Shown piece after piece: positions 48,923 to 56,863 of a stretch of 56,863 nt of DNA; position 1 is the stretch's first letter, and every line of letters starts with the position of its first letter. The stretch is from an uncultured Clostridia bacterium. GTDB taxonomy: Bacteria > Bacillota > Clostridia > TANB77 > CAG-508. A program made the translations under genes and the position numbers. Under the pieces are notes generated by a model. It saw only the letters and a program-made list of their open reading frames with translations. It was not told the origin of the DNA and did no database searches. The DNA is taken from NCBI GenBank assembly GCA_934122035.1, contig CAKOVP010000004.1:1-56863 (forward strand), read 5' to 3'.

Positions 48923-49552
48923 TTATATAAAATGTTTTATAAAGGATTTTCTATGTATTGGACAAGGTCCGTATTCTTTTATAGCATTTATGTGTGCTGC
49001 TGTTCCATATCCTTTATGTTTTATAAAGCCGTATTGAGGATACACTTGGTCCCACTCTCTCATTATTCTGTCCCTTGTAACTTTTGCAATTATTGATGCA
49101 CACGATATAGAATAGCATTTAGCATCACCTTTTATAATTGATTCATATGGAATACCGTCTGTATCTATTTTAGTTAAAGCATCTACTATTATTAAATCTG
49201 GTCTTGGATTTAGCTCTTTTACAGCCATTGTTAAACCTTCTTTTGTTGCATTTAATATATTTATTCTATCTATCTCTTTTTGGTCTATTATACCAACACC
49301 ATAGCTAATAGCTTCGTTTGTTATAATTTCAAATAATTCTTCTCTTTTCTTTTCTGATACTTTTTTAGAGTCATTTACTCCTTCTATCATAGAATTTCTT
49401 GGCATTATGCAAGCAGCCACAACAACTGGACCTGCAAGTGGTCCACGCCCTGCTTCATCTATTCCACAAATATATTGTAAATTTTTTTCTTTATATAAGT
49501 TTTCTTCTATTTCTTTAAGATTTATTAACCTTTGTTCTTCTTTTTCTTTCAT
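48923..49552 (-). CDS. rnhB: Ribonuclease HII
   Basis: Removes ribonucleotides misincorporated in DNA. 209 residues; YICGIDEAGRGPLAGPVVVA supplies the D-E pair, GVNDSKKVSEKKREEL and IIVDALTKID supply further catalytic acids, and HKGYGTAAHINAIKEYG is typical of type 2. A charged N-terminal helix of about 25 residues precedes the core. GGAAAAAT precedes the ATG. Confidence 0.96.
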   Translation of the reverse strand: MKEKEEQRLINLKEIEENLYKEKNLQYICGIDEAGRGPLAGPVVVAACIMPRNSMIEGVNDSKKVSEKKREELFEIITNEAISYGVGIIDQKEIDRINILNATKEGLTMAVKELNPRPDLIIVDALTKIDTDGIPYESIIKGDAKCYSISCASIIAKVTRDRIMREWDQVYPQYGFIKHKGYGTAAHINAIKEYGPCPIHRKSFIKHFI

Positions 49553-49641
49553 ATTTTTCCTTTCTAAAAATTACATTTTGAATTTTAAATATTAATTTAA
49601 CTTTATTGCTTACTATTATTAAATTTTAACAATATCAAACA

Positions 49642-50136
49642 TTATTTTTCTTTGTTTTCAATTGTTTCGGTTACTTCTTTTATTTGAGATAATCTATATA
49701 GTGTCTCTGTTTTATTATATTTAAACCCTTTTGTCATTATAATTTCATATTCATCATAATTAACAAGATAATAGCTGTCTTCATAATTTGTAATTTCTAG
49801 TCCTGCTTCTTGTAAGTCTTGATCTTTTAATACATAATATTTTTCATATTCTTCTTCTGATAAAACATTTTTATTTAAAAACTCTTGTACAAGTGGGTCG
49901 TCCATTGCCTCAGCTATTTTAGTACCAAGATATACCTTATCCTTTTTTTCGGCTGTACGTTTATCCATATAGTCCTTAACTTTCCATTGTACCTGAAGCA
50001 TATCTGTTTTTACCGTTTGTAATTTTGCTTCTCCATATTTCATTCTAATAAAATATACTCCCATTGCAACTATAATTCCTATTATAACTACAAGTATTAT
50101 CGTTTGTATTGTTCCCATTGCTTTATTGCTTTTCAT
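49642..50136 (-). CDS. Hypothetical protein with pseudopilin-like N-terminal helix
   Basis: 164 residues: a short basic start (MKSNKAMG), one long hydrophobic helix (TIQTIILVVIIGIIVAMGVYF), then a charged helical and mixed domain with many Tyr/Glu and an acidic tail. The G-plus-hydrophobic-helix layout is reminiscent of class III signal/prepilin N-termini, but the Glu5 of true pilins is absent. It could equally be an ordinary N-terminally anchored extracytoplasmic protein. It is downstream of rnhB's 5' side and separated from htrA by a terminator. Function unknown. Confidence 0.7.
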   Translation of the reverse strand: MKSNKAMGTIQTIILVVIIGIIVAMGVYFIRMKYGEAKLQTVKTDMLQVQWKVKDYMDKRTAEKKDKVYLGTKIAEAMDDPLVQEFLNKNVLSEEEYEKYYVLKDQDLQEAGLEITNYEDSYYLVNYDEYEIIMTKGFKYNKTETLYRLSQIKEVTETIENKEK

Positions 50137-50220
50137 TTTTATTTTCCTTTCTTGCCATTATCCAGTATTTTGCATTCCTAATTATATATTGTAATAAATA
50201 AATTTGCAAGTATAAAAAAA

Positions 50221-50246
50221 TCGACTGCCTTTCTCTTGGCAGTCGA
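50221..50246 (-). terminator. Terminator of htrA
   Basis: TCGACTGCC / GGCAGTCGA perfect 9-bp stem, 8-nt loop, then seven T on the minus strand. Confidence 0.88.
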
Positions 50247-50369
50247 TAAGAAAATAAAAGGGGATGTTTTTATTTTTTAGTTAGTAACGGAATAACTATT
50301 TACTAACTATGGTTATATAATACCAATGGATTTTGTTCTTTTTGTGAACTAAATGTAACTACTTTGTAT

Positions 50370-51623
50370 TTATTTTTGTTCTTTTAAAGTTAATTTAAGT
50401 TCTTTTTCTTGGCCTTTTCTATTTATTGTAATTGTCATTTCGTCACCAATACTATGTTTATTTTTTACTGTATTTAATTCTGTCATTGTTTTTACTTCTT
50501 GACCATCAGCTTTTACAATTACGTCTCCAGCTTTAATTCCTGCTTCTTCTGCTGCTGAATATTCTTCTACAGACACTACATATATTCCTTCAACTAAATT
50601 GTTTCTTGACGCTGTTTTTGAGTCTAAGTCTCTACCACTTATTCCTATATATGGTCTCTTTACTTTATTATATTGAATTAATTGTTCATATATTGGTTTT
50701 GCGGAATTTATTGGAATTGCAAAGCCCATTCCTTCTACACCTGTTGCAGAAACTTTTAGTGTATTTATTCCTATTACTTGGCCTTTGCTATTTACTAAAG
50801 CTCCTCCGCTGTTTCCAGAGTTTATAGCAGCATCTGTTTGAATTAGTGTAAATGTTTTTCCGTCCGAGTCTGTAACTTCTCTATTTACAGCACTTATTGC
50901 ACCTACTGTAACTGTGCTTTGCATTCCCAAAGGATTTCCTGCTGCCATTGAATATTCTCCAACAAGAACTCTATCAGAATCTCCAAGTTCTGCTGCTGTT
51001 AATCCAGTTTTTTCTATTTTTATAACTGCTAAATCTGTTTCCGTATCTGTTCCTACTACTTTTGCTTCATATTCTGTTTCATCATTGTATAAATATACAA
51101 TAACCCTAGAGGCCTCTCCTAAAGAATATGTTGTAGAGCTTGAACTTGAATTTACAACGTGGTTATTTGTTAATATATATCCATCTTCACTTAATATTAT
51201 TCCAGATCCTTCTGCAGAAGCTGTTGTCTGTTGAGTTAGAAATATTGAGTTTACTGGATATTCTACTTTTATTCCAACTATTGATGGTAGTATTTTTTTA
51301 GCAACTGCTATTCCTGTTTCTGAATAATTTTCTAAAGATATTTGTGTTGTATTAATTGCTGTACTTGTTGTATCTGTACTTGTTTCTACAGATTTATTAT
51401 TTGTTTCTACTAACCTTTCTTTTATAGTAGGTACTCCAAAGCAAGTACCAAGCACTATTCCAGCACCTAAAACTCCACTTAAAAATGGCACTGCCACTGT
51501 TTTTCCAAAGTTAAAATTAGATTTATTTTTTTCACCTTTACTTTGATTTACTGTTTTAAATTCTTTGCCAGATTTATTGTCTATTACTCCATCTGGTGTT
51601 TTTACATCTTTGTTTTCTTCCAT
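50370..51623 (-). CDS. htrA: HtrA/DegP-type S1C serine protease with PDZ domain
   Basis: Surface quality-control protease. 417 residues: cytoplasmic N-terminus, a TM helix (about 47-67, PFLSGVLGAGIVLGTCFG), Ser/Thr-rich linker, then trypsin-like domain with His in ILTNNHVVN near 158, Asp in TETDLAVIKIE near 198 and Ser in AAINSGNSGGALVN near 271. One PDZ domain (about 315-415, KAGDVIVKADGQEVK). Monocistronic; a direct repeat upstream suggests control by a stress two-component system. Confidence 0.96.
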   Translation of the reverse strand: MEENKDVKTPDGVIDNKSGKEFKTVNQSKGEKNKSNFNFGKTVAVPFLSGVLGAGIVLGTCFGVPTIKERLVETNNKSVETSTDTTSTAINTTQISLENYSETGIAVAKKILPSIVGIKVEYPVNSIFLTQQTTASAEGSGIILSEDGYILTNNHVVNSSSSSTTYSLGEASRVIVYLYNDETEYEAKVVGTDTETDLAVIKIEKTGLTAAELGDSDRVLVGEYSMAAGNPLGMQSTVTVGAISAVNREVTDSDGKTFTLIQTDAAINSGNSGGALVNSKGQVIGINTLKVSATGVEGMGFAIPINSAKPIYEQLIQYNKVKRPYIGISGRDLDSKTASRNNLVEGIYVVSVEEYSAAEEAGIKAGDVIVKADGQEVKTMTELNTVKNKHSIGDEMTITINRKGQEKELKLTLKEQK

Positions 51624-51673
51624 TTGTTTTCTTCCTTCCTAACTTATATATTAATATTGTATCCTTAACTATT

Positions 51674-51708
51674 ATTATAATACACTAGATTTGTGAATAG
51701 ATTGTGAA
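51674..51708 (-). promoter_or_regulatory. htrA promoter with direct-repeat activator site
   Basis: A TATAAT -10 (51674-51679, minus strand) lacks a good -35 at the proper distance. Where the -35 should be there is a direct repeat TTCACAA (51691-51697 and 51702-51708, 11 bp apart, one helical turn), the layout of OmpR-family regulator sites. Confidence 0.5.
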
Positions 51709-51782
51709 CTTTTTGTTAGAAATTCGTTACAATTAAGATTTTAATTCATAGTAAAAAGTTCAAGCCTTTTTAGTTTCAAAAA

Positions 51783-51811
51783 TCGCCCAAGGGGGCGTCC
51801 CCTTTGGGCGA
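51783..51811. repeat. TCGCCCAA palindrome, copy 4 (downstream of the M23 gene)
   Basis: TCGCCCAAGGGG / CCCCTTTGGGCGA around GCGT, with flanking TTTCAAAA / TTTTGAAA extending the stem outward. It lies 15 nt beyond the M23 peptidase stop and may act as its terminator. Confidence 0.8.
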
Positions 51812-51826
51812 AAAATTTTGAAATTT

Positions 51827-52750
51827 TTAATATACATATGTTTCTGGATTTACTCTTGTTCCGTTTAATCTTATTTCGAAGTGTAAGTGATTTCCTGTTG
51901 AATTTCCAGTTGAACCAACTGCTGCAATTACGTCTCCTGCTTCTACTTCTTCTCCAACTTTTGCATATAATTTGCTACAGTGACCATAATATGTTTGTAC
52001 TCCATTTTCGTGGTCTATTATTATTAAATATCCATATCCACTCATCCATCCAGAATAAGATATTGTTCCTCCTGCTGATGCTTTTATGGCTGTTCCAGCA
52101 GGTGCTGCTATGTCTAATCCACCGTGTGCGTGGTCTCTTACACTAGATTCCACTACTCCATATCTTGATGTAATGTTTCCTACTACTGGTTTTACTGAAA
52201 AATATACTCCATTGAATGTAGCTTTTTCAATTCTTTCTTGTTCGTCTTTTATCTCCCTTAGGTCTGTATCTATGCTAGATTTTGCAACAGCTAGTTCTAC
52301 GGTTCCAACTTCTTCTAAGTTTTGCGTATATTGTTCTTCTATTGAAACTTCAGCTACATCTTCTGAATACTCTTCTTTCATATCTGAAACGATGTTTTCA
52401 GCTTCGTCCAAAGTGTTTACATATGTTTTTATTTTGTTGTTTACTGCTATTGCATATACTTTATATGTTGTTGTTGCATTTTCTGCAAGTATGTTTATAA
52501 TTTCTTGTTCATCAGTTTCTTTATTACTACTTAATTTAAGTTCATATGTTAATGGCGCATTTAATGTTGTAAATACTGCACATTCATTATCTGATGTTAA
52601 AACTTTGCAATTTATTAGTTCTTCCATTGCTTGCTTACTTTTTACATAGCCTATTGTTTCGCCGTTTAGTTTTACTTCGTATAGTGGATTATATTTTATA
52701 AATACAATTAACATTATTATAAATAAGGCTGCTGTAATGATTGCTAGCAA
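51827..52750 (-). CDS. M23-family peptidoglycan endopeptidase, membrane-anchored
   Basis: Zinc peptidase of the LytM/lysostaphin type. From the TTG at 52750 it has 307 residues: a TM helix at the start, an extracytoplasmic region with a G5/coiled-coil-like part (about 100-180), and a C-terminal M23 domain with HAHGGLDIAAP near 206 and GNHLHFEIRLNG, giving the HxxxD and HxH zinc ligands. The TTG lacks a ribosome binding site. The frame stays open upstream, and an in-frame ATT at 52796-52798 lies 6 nt after AAGGAG, so the real protein may begin there with a basic cytoplasmic segment (LKIRLKHGTKELFKLL). Confidence 0.88.
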   Translation of the reverse strand: MLAIITAALFIIMLIVFIKYNPLYEVKLNGETIGYVKSKQAMEELINCKVLTSDNECAVFTTLNAPLTYELKLSSNKETDEQEIINILAENATTTYKVYAIAVNNKIKTYVNTLDEAENIVSDMKEEYSEDVAEVSIEEQYTQNLEEVGTVELAVAKSSIDTDLREIKDEQERIEKATFNGVYFSVKPVVGNITSRYGVVESSVRDHAHGGLDIAAPAGTAIKASAGGTISYSGWMSGYGYLIIIDHENGVQTYYGHCSKLYAKVGEEVEAGDVIAAVGSTGNSTGNHLHFEIRLNGTRVNPETYVY

Positions 52751-52828
52751 TTTAAAAAGTTCTTTTGTGCCGTGTTTTAACCTAATTTTTAAAATAATTT
52801 CACGCTCCTTTTTACCGCGACAAATTCT

Positions 52829-52857
52829 ATTATACTACATATTCTGCCAAAATGCAA
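52829..52857 (-). promoter_or_regulatory. Promoter of the M23 peptidase gene
   Basis: Minus-strand TTGCAT (52852-52857), 17-nt spacer, TATAAT (52829-52834). It fits a translation start near 52798 with only a short leader. Confidence 0.65.
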
Positions 52858-52862
52858 ATTTT

Positions 52863-55499
52863 TTATGCATTTTTCTCGCTAAGTTCTACCAAATTCACAT
52901 TTGAACTTTGTATTGCTTTTTGTATTTCCATTAGTACTACTGGCATTACAGAAATTATTATTGTTATTAACCATTGCTCAATATTTAATGGTTTTAGACT
53001 AAATATTTCTGCAAGTTTTGGTATTATTACAACTATTATTTGCATTAATGTTCCTAATATAACTGCTCCAATTAAAAATTTATTTTCAAATAGTCCACAT
53101 TTAAATATACTTTCTGTGCTTTTTATGTTTAAACTATGTACTAATTCTATTAATCCTATTGCAACAAATGCCATTGTTCTGCCTATTTCTAGTCCCCAAA
53201 ATTTATTTCCTATTGAAAAAGCTACTAGTGTAAGTGTTCCAATCATTAATCCTTCTATTATTATTTTACTCCATAATCCTCCTGCAAATATGCTTTTCTT
53301 TGGATTTCTTGGCATTTTTTCCATTATATTTTTTTCTGGTTTTTCTAGTCCAAGTGCAATTGCAGGAAGTGAATCTGTAACTAAATTTACCCATAATAAT
53401 TGTATTGCAAGTAGTGGTGATTTCATTCCTAAAATTAATCCTAAAAATATTGTTACAATTTCGCCTATGTTTGTTGCAATTAAAAAATGTATTGCTTTTT
53501 TGATGTTATCAAATATATTTCTTCCTTGTTTTATTGCTTCTACTATTGTTACAAAATTATCATCTGTTAAAACCATATCTGCCGCATTTTTTGCAACATC
53601 TGTACCTCCTTTTCCCATAGCAATCCCGATGTCTGCATTTTTTAATGCGGGAGCATCGTTTACTCCATCTCCTGTCATTGCAACAACTCCTCCTGTTACC
53701 TGAAATGCCTTTACAATTCTTACTTTATGCTCTGGCGAAACTCTGGCAAATACCGAATATTTTTTTATATTTTTTTCTAATTCGTCTTTACTCATTTTTT
53801 CTAATGTTTGACCATCTATTGCTAGGTCATTTTTTCTTAGTATTCCTAATTCTTTTGCAATTGCCTTGGCTGTTTGCAAGTGGTCTCCGGTTATCATTAC
53901 TGTTTTTATTCCTGCTTTTCTGCAAGTTGCAACAGCTTCTTTTACTCCCTCTCTTGGTGGATCTATCATTCCTATTAATCCACAAAACACAAGATTGTTT
54001 TCCACATTTTCTGCACTATTTAAGTTTGGCATTGTGTCTACATCTTTATATGCCACTGCAATTACTCTTAAAGCTCTTTGTGCCATTTCTTGGTTTTGCA
54101 ATTTTATTAATTCCTCTATTTCGAATACTGGAAGTATTTGACCATTCTTATAATACTTAATACATTTTCTTATTAACACATCTGGTGCTCCCTTTGTTAT
54201 TATTCTATATTTATTTCCTATTTTGTGAATAGTTGTCATCATTTTTCTTGTTGAATCAAATGGAAGTTCATTTATTCTTGGCATTTGTTCGTATAAATAT
54301 GATTTACTAATTCCATTTAATAATGCTGCATTCGTAATTGCAACCTCTGTTGGTTCCCCTTTTGCTTCTTTTGTTCCATTTATATGCTCTTCTGTTGTAT
54401 CTGTACACATTGTTGCAAGCTCTAATATCATTTTTTTATTTCTAGATGTGCCATCACAGTCTTTAATTGTTGTTACAGTCATTTTATTTTGTGTTAATGT
54501 ACCTGTTTTGTCTGAACATATTACAGTACTACTTCCTAAAGTTTCTACGGCAGGTAATTTTCTAATTATGCTATTTTTCTTTGCCATTTTTGTAACGCCT
54601 ATAGATAACATTATTGTTACAATTGCAGGTAGACCCTCTGGTATAGCAGCAACAGCAAGGCCTACAGATGTCATAAACATTTCTATAATAGGAATTTTTT
54701 TAAATATTCCTATTACAAATATAAGAATGCAAATTACTATACAAACTATTGCAAGTGTTTTTCCAACCTCTCCAAGCTTTTTTTGAATTGGTGTTTCTGG
54801 TGCTTCATCTTCTATTATCATTCCCGCAATTTTCCCAACTTTTGTATTCATTCCAGTATCTACAACAACTGCCTCTGCGTGGCCATTTACAACTATTGTA
54901 GTTGCAAATGCCATGTTTTTCATATCTGCAACTGCAATATCATTATTTAAAACTTTATCTGCTTCTTTCTCCGATGGAACTGTTTCACCAGTTAAACTTG
55001 ACTCTTCTATTTTTAAATTATAACTTTTTATTAATCTACAATCTGCTGGAACATAATTTCCAGTCTCTAAAATTACAATATCCCCTGGTACTACTTCTGA
55101 TGCTTTTACTTCTTGCACTTTTCCATTTCTTATAACCTTTGCAACTGGGGCTGTCATTTTCCTTAATGCTTCTATCGATTTTTCTGCCTTTTGCTCCTGA
55201 ACTAGTCCCATAATTGCATTAAAAATTACAATTGCAATTATAATAATAGAATCTATATAATCCGACTCTCCATTCATTTTTGAAACAACTGCCGAAATTA
55301 TTGCAGCTATTATAAGAGTTATTATCATAAAATCGTTAAATTGTTTTATGAATTTTATGAATATACTCTCTTTTTTCTTCTCCTTTAAAGTATTTTTTCC
55401 ATATTTTTCTAGTCTTTGTTTTACTTCATTTTCATTTAGTCCTTTATAACTCGTTTTTAATTCTTTAAAAATTTGACTTATTTCTTTAGTTTGCCACAT
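52863..55499 (-). CDS. Calcium-type P-type (P2A) cation-transporting ATPase
   Basis: 878-residue P-type ATPase. The actuator domain has SSLTGETVPSEKEA. TM4 contains the Ca2+-type AAIPEGLPAIV near 286 and the phosphorylation site is SDKTGTLTQNKMTV near 329. The hinge is TGDGVNDAPALKNADIGIAMG and TM6 has LLWVNLVTDSLPAIALG, which together fit PMR1/SERCA-like (P2A) transporters rather than heavy-metal pumps. The length is normal, with ten predicted TM helices. AAGGAGG precedes the ATG. Probably exports Ca2+ (possibly Mn2+). Confidence 0.93.
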   Translation of the reverse strand: MWQTKEISQIFKELKTSYKGLNENEVKQRLEKYGKNTLKEKKKESIFIKFIKQFNDFMIITLIIAAIISAVVSKMNGESDYIDSIIIIAIVIFNAIMGLVQEQKAEKSIEALRKMTAPVAKVIRNGKVQEVKASEVVPGDIVILETGNYVPADCRLIKSYNLKIEESSLTGETVPSEKEADKVLNNDIAVADMKNMAFATTIVVNGHAEAVVVDTGMNTKVGKIAGMIIEDEAPETPIQKKLGEVGKTLAIVCIVICILIFVIGIFKKIPIIEMFMTSVGLAVAAIPEGLPAIVTIMLSIGVTKMAKKNSIIRKLPAVETLGSSTVICSDKTGTLTQNKMTVTTIKDCDGTSRNKKMILELATMCTDTTEEHINGTKEAKGEPTEVAITNAALLNGISKSYLYEQMPRINELPFDSTRKMMTTIHKIGNKYRIITKGAPDVLIRKCIKYYKNGQILPVFEIEELIKLQNQEMAQRALRVIAVAYKDVDTMPNLNSAENVENNLVFCGLIGMIDPPREGVKEAVATCRKAGIKTVMITGDHLQTAKAIAKELGILRKNDLAIDGQTLEKMSKDELEKNIKKYSVFARVSPEHKVRIVKAFQVTGGVVAMTGDGVNDAPALKNADIGIAMGKGGTDVAKNAADMVLTDDNFVTIVEAIKQGRNIFDNIKKAIHFLIATNIGEIVTIFLGLILGMKSPLLAIQLLWVNLVTDSLPAIALGLEKPEKNIMEKMPRNPKKSIFAGGLWSKIIIEGLMIGTLTLVAFSIGNKFWGLEIGRTMAFVAIGLIELVHSLNIKSTESIFKCGLFENKFLIGAVILGTLMQIIVVIIPKLAEIFSLKPLNIEQWLITIIISVMPVVLMEIQKAIQSSNVNLVELSEKNA

Positions 55500-55561
55500 A
55501 AAAAATTCCTCCTTTTTTTATAAATACTATTCAACCTGTCCAAATAATATTCTAAAAAAAG

Positions 55562-55599
55562 GAAAAAGCTTAAAAGTCATTATAACTCTAAGCTTTTTC
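55562..55599 (-). terminator. Terminator of the pilin-like gene
   Basis: GAAAAAGCTTA / TAAGCTTTTTC stem, then CTTTTTTT on the minus strand. Confidence 0.82.
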
Positions 55600-55666
55600 T
55601 GTTTTTCATTTTATAATTTTATTATGCTTTTGGTGATTAATTTTGTAGCTTTTAATTTATATTTTT

Positions 55667-56863
55667 TTATTGTACTAAATATAAAGTAGGACGAGTTCCC
55701 ATGTAGCTAGGTGATAATGAACCTAAAAGTAAAGCATAGGAAGAAAAAAGGTCTTCCTTTTCATAGTAACCACCTCTGGCAATTCTATACTGTTGTCCAC
55801 TGGCTTCTTGTGTAAGTTCAGCATAATTTCCTGCAAAATCATATATATTGTTTGCTTTCCAATTTTCACTGAATCCAGTATTTTGCGGACTTCCATGTCC
55901 ATCTACTGTATTATTATTATAATTTCCCCAAGTTACTGGATTCGTTATACTAAATCCAGAATTCTCTAGCCATTTACAGGTTGCATCCCATTGTAATCCC
56001 CATATCATTTGAGTTTTTACTTTAGATCCATTTGCCAATTTTTTGCATTTTTCATAAAAAGTTTCCCAAACAGATGATGTTTGAACAGTTCCTGTCTTTT
56101 CACCATCTCCGGATAGTTCATATCTTCCTATATAAAATCCATGATATCTTTCTAAACTTTCTATCATCTCATCATATTCACTTACTAGTGTTTCTGCTTC
56201 TTGTAGATATTTTGAACTACTAGATCCAGATGAAGAACCTCCAGACGTCGATCCTCCAGACGCCGATCCTCCAGACGATCCACCTGTTGGACGATAGACT
56301 AAGTCAGGTTCTCTAATCCCTCTTTCATCTCCAGGTTTCACCCTTGTTACTCCACTTATTATTTTTGAGTTTGTATATTTTTTTGTTTTTACTCCTGTAT
56401 CTCCAGAAATTGCAATTCCAGCTGTTACAGAGGTATATAAATCGCTTGGCTTTTCTACGGGCACCCATACCCATTGATTTCCTGCTAAATCTCTTCTTAC
56501 GTCTTCTTTTCCTTTATCCAATTCTTTATCTGCTATATTATCTGAAATAACTATTCCTTTTGCTTTTGTTCCTCCTACATAATAATAGCCTTCTGGTATT
56601 GTTACTCCATCTGCTGCTGGATCATAATCAACTGAGCCATTTTCTTCATTGCCAGAGTCTATTTTGTTTACATAATCTAATAATTCTTGTTCTAAACTAT
56701 TCATTGACTTTTCAGTGTTTATTCTTGCTTGTTCTGTTTTATCTCTTGCTTCTTGCGCCTTAGTTATTATTCCATTTTCTCCTAACACTAAGTTTAAACT
56801 TATTCCTGCTAGTATTAATAAAACTACTATTGTTACGACCAAAGCAACTAGGGTTATTCCGTT
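55667..56863 (-). CDS. Pilin-like protein with FGE/C-type-lectin-like C-terminal domain (5' end beyond window)
   Basis: About 398 residues are visible, open to the right edge. The first residues read NGITLVALVVTIVVLLILAG, a prepilin-type helix with Gly before it and no Glu5. A coiled segment (residues about 35-60, AQEARDKTEQARINTEKS) follows. The middle contains YYYVGGTKAKGIVIS and NQWVWVPVE. A Gly/Ser linker lies near residue 200. The C-terminal domain has IYDFAGNYAELT, YRIARGGYYE and GTRPTLYLV, the order of the sulfatase-modifying (FGE/SUMF) or C-type-lectin fold. Catalytic Cys residues of FGE are not apparent, so binding rather than catalysis is likely. The remaining N-terminus must be a short leader. 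Confidence 0.72.
   Translation of the reverse strand, partial: NGITLVALVVTIVVLLILAGISLNLVLGENGIITKAQEARDKTEQARINTEKSMNSLEQELLDYVNKIDSGNEENGSVDYDPAADGVTIPEGYYYVGGTKAKGIVISDNIADKELDKGKEDVRRDLAGNQWVWVPVEKPSDLYTSVTAGIAISGDTGVKTKKYTNSKIISGVTRVKPGDERGIREPDLVYRPTGGSSGGSASGGSTSGGSSSGSSSSKYLQEAETLVSEYDEMIESLERYHGFYIGRYELSGDGEKTGTVQTSSVWETFYEKCKKLANGSKVKTQMIWGLQWDATCKWLENSGFSITNPVTWGNYNNNTVDGHGSPQNTGFSENWKANNIYDFAGNYAELTQEASGQQYRIARGGYYEKEDLFSSYALLLGSLSPSYMGTRPTLYLVQ

Noticed and set aside
52750..52830. A frameshift at the start of the M23 gene, because GTG after AAGGAG leads to an early stop.
   Set aside because: That GTG is only 1 nt from the ribosome binding site, whereas the in-frame ATT is at normal distance, so no frameshift is needed; reported instead as a possible ATT start.
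1..56863. tRNA or rRNA genes.
   Set aside because: No cloverleaf-type G/C-rich stretch, CCA-ended tRNA-like sequence or rRNA-like segment was seen on either strand.

Overview
The window reads as chromosome of a very AT-rich, low-GC Gram-positive bacterium of the Clostridia, probably an uncultured gut-type lineage. The evidence is the combination of ctsR-mcsA-clpC, gdpP-rplI-dnaB, tilS-ftsH, SpoVD-like and SpoVB-like proteins, HtrA, thyX instead of thyA, strong AAGGAGG ribosome binding sites and TTGACA-17-TATAAT promoters. Most genes lie on the minus strand, which is therefore probably the leading strand. The few plus-strand genes (6604, 7150, 20494, 26057, 37602, 46985) are mostly accessory. 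No rRNA, tRNA, CRISPR, transposase or integrase gene was seen.

Layout. 1-8.7 kb: mtaB (cut by the left edge), a TrmH/SpoU methyltransferase, mfd, a DnaQ-like exonuclease and a cysteine desulfurase. Three small unknown genes of clearly more balanced base composition interrupt this stretch, each with its own promoter and hairpin terminator. 8.7-16.3 kb: ftsH, tilS, dnaB, rplI and gdpP (ribosome, replication, proteolysis and c-di-AMP turnover). 16.4-20.3 kb: a degenerate adenylate-forming-enzyme relative, a pseudoreceiver-GGDEF protein, a CmpB-like membrane protein and a membrane-anchored Ig-like protein. 20.4-28.5 kb: a small XRE regulator, a 1665-residue thioester surface protein with six repeats, and a divergent SpoVD-type PBP with two PASTA domains. 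28.5-37.4 kb: SDR, rpmA, rplU with a leader, thyX, clpC, mcsA, ctsR with a clear CtsR box, HU and a SpoVB/MurJ-type flippase. 37.6-41.1 kb: an orphan VirD4/TraG-like ATPase convergent with a replication-relaxation-like protein. 41.2-49.6 kb: rluB- and rluD-type pseudouridine synthases, a polytopic membrane protein, tsf, rpsB, a YvyF-like zinc protein, pdp and rnhB. 49.6-56.9 kb: a one-TM protein, htrA, an M23 peptidase, a Ca2+-type P-ATPase and a pilin-like protein with an FGE/C-type-lectin-like C-terminus (cut by the right edge).

The genes fall into information processing (Mfd, DnaB, L9, L21, L27, S2, EF-Ts, pseudouridine synthases, TilS, MtaB), envelope stress and quality control (FtsH, HtrA, ClpC/CtsR/McsA) and envelope construction (SpoVD-like PBP, flippase, M23 peptidase, thioester adhesin, pilin-like protein).

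The least explained structures are four. First, the three foreign-looking promoter-gene-terminator units. Second, two copies of a 120-130 nt hairpin element with compensating arm changes (28375-28506 and 40042-40163). Third, a dispersed TCGCCCAA...TTGGGCGA palindrome family with four copies. Fourth, the orphan VirD4-like/replication-relaxation pair with no relaxase or secretion genes. Two lineage-type rearrangements also stand out: L27 has no cleavable N-terminal extension and there is no prp gene between rplU and rpmA, and the ctsR operon lacks mcsB.
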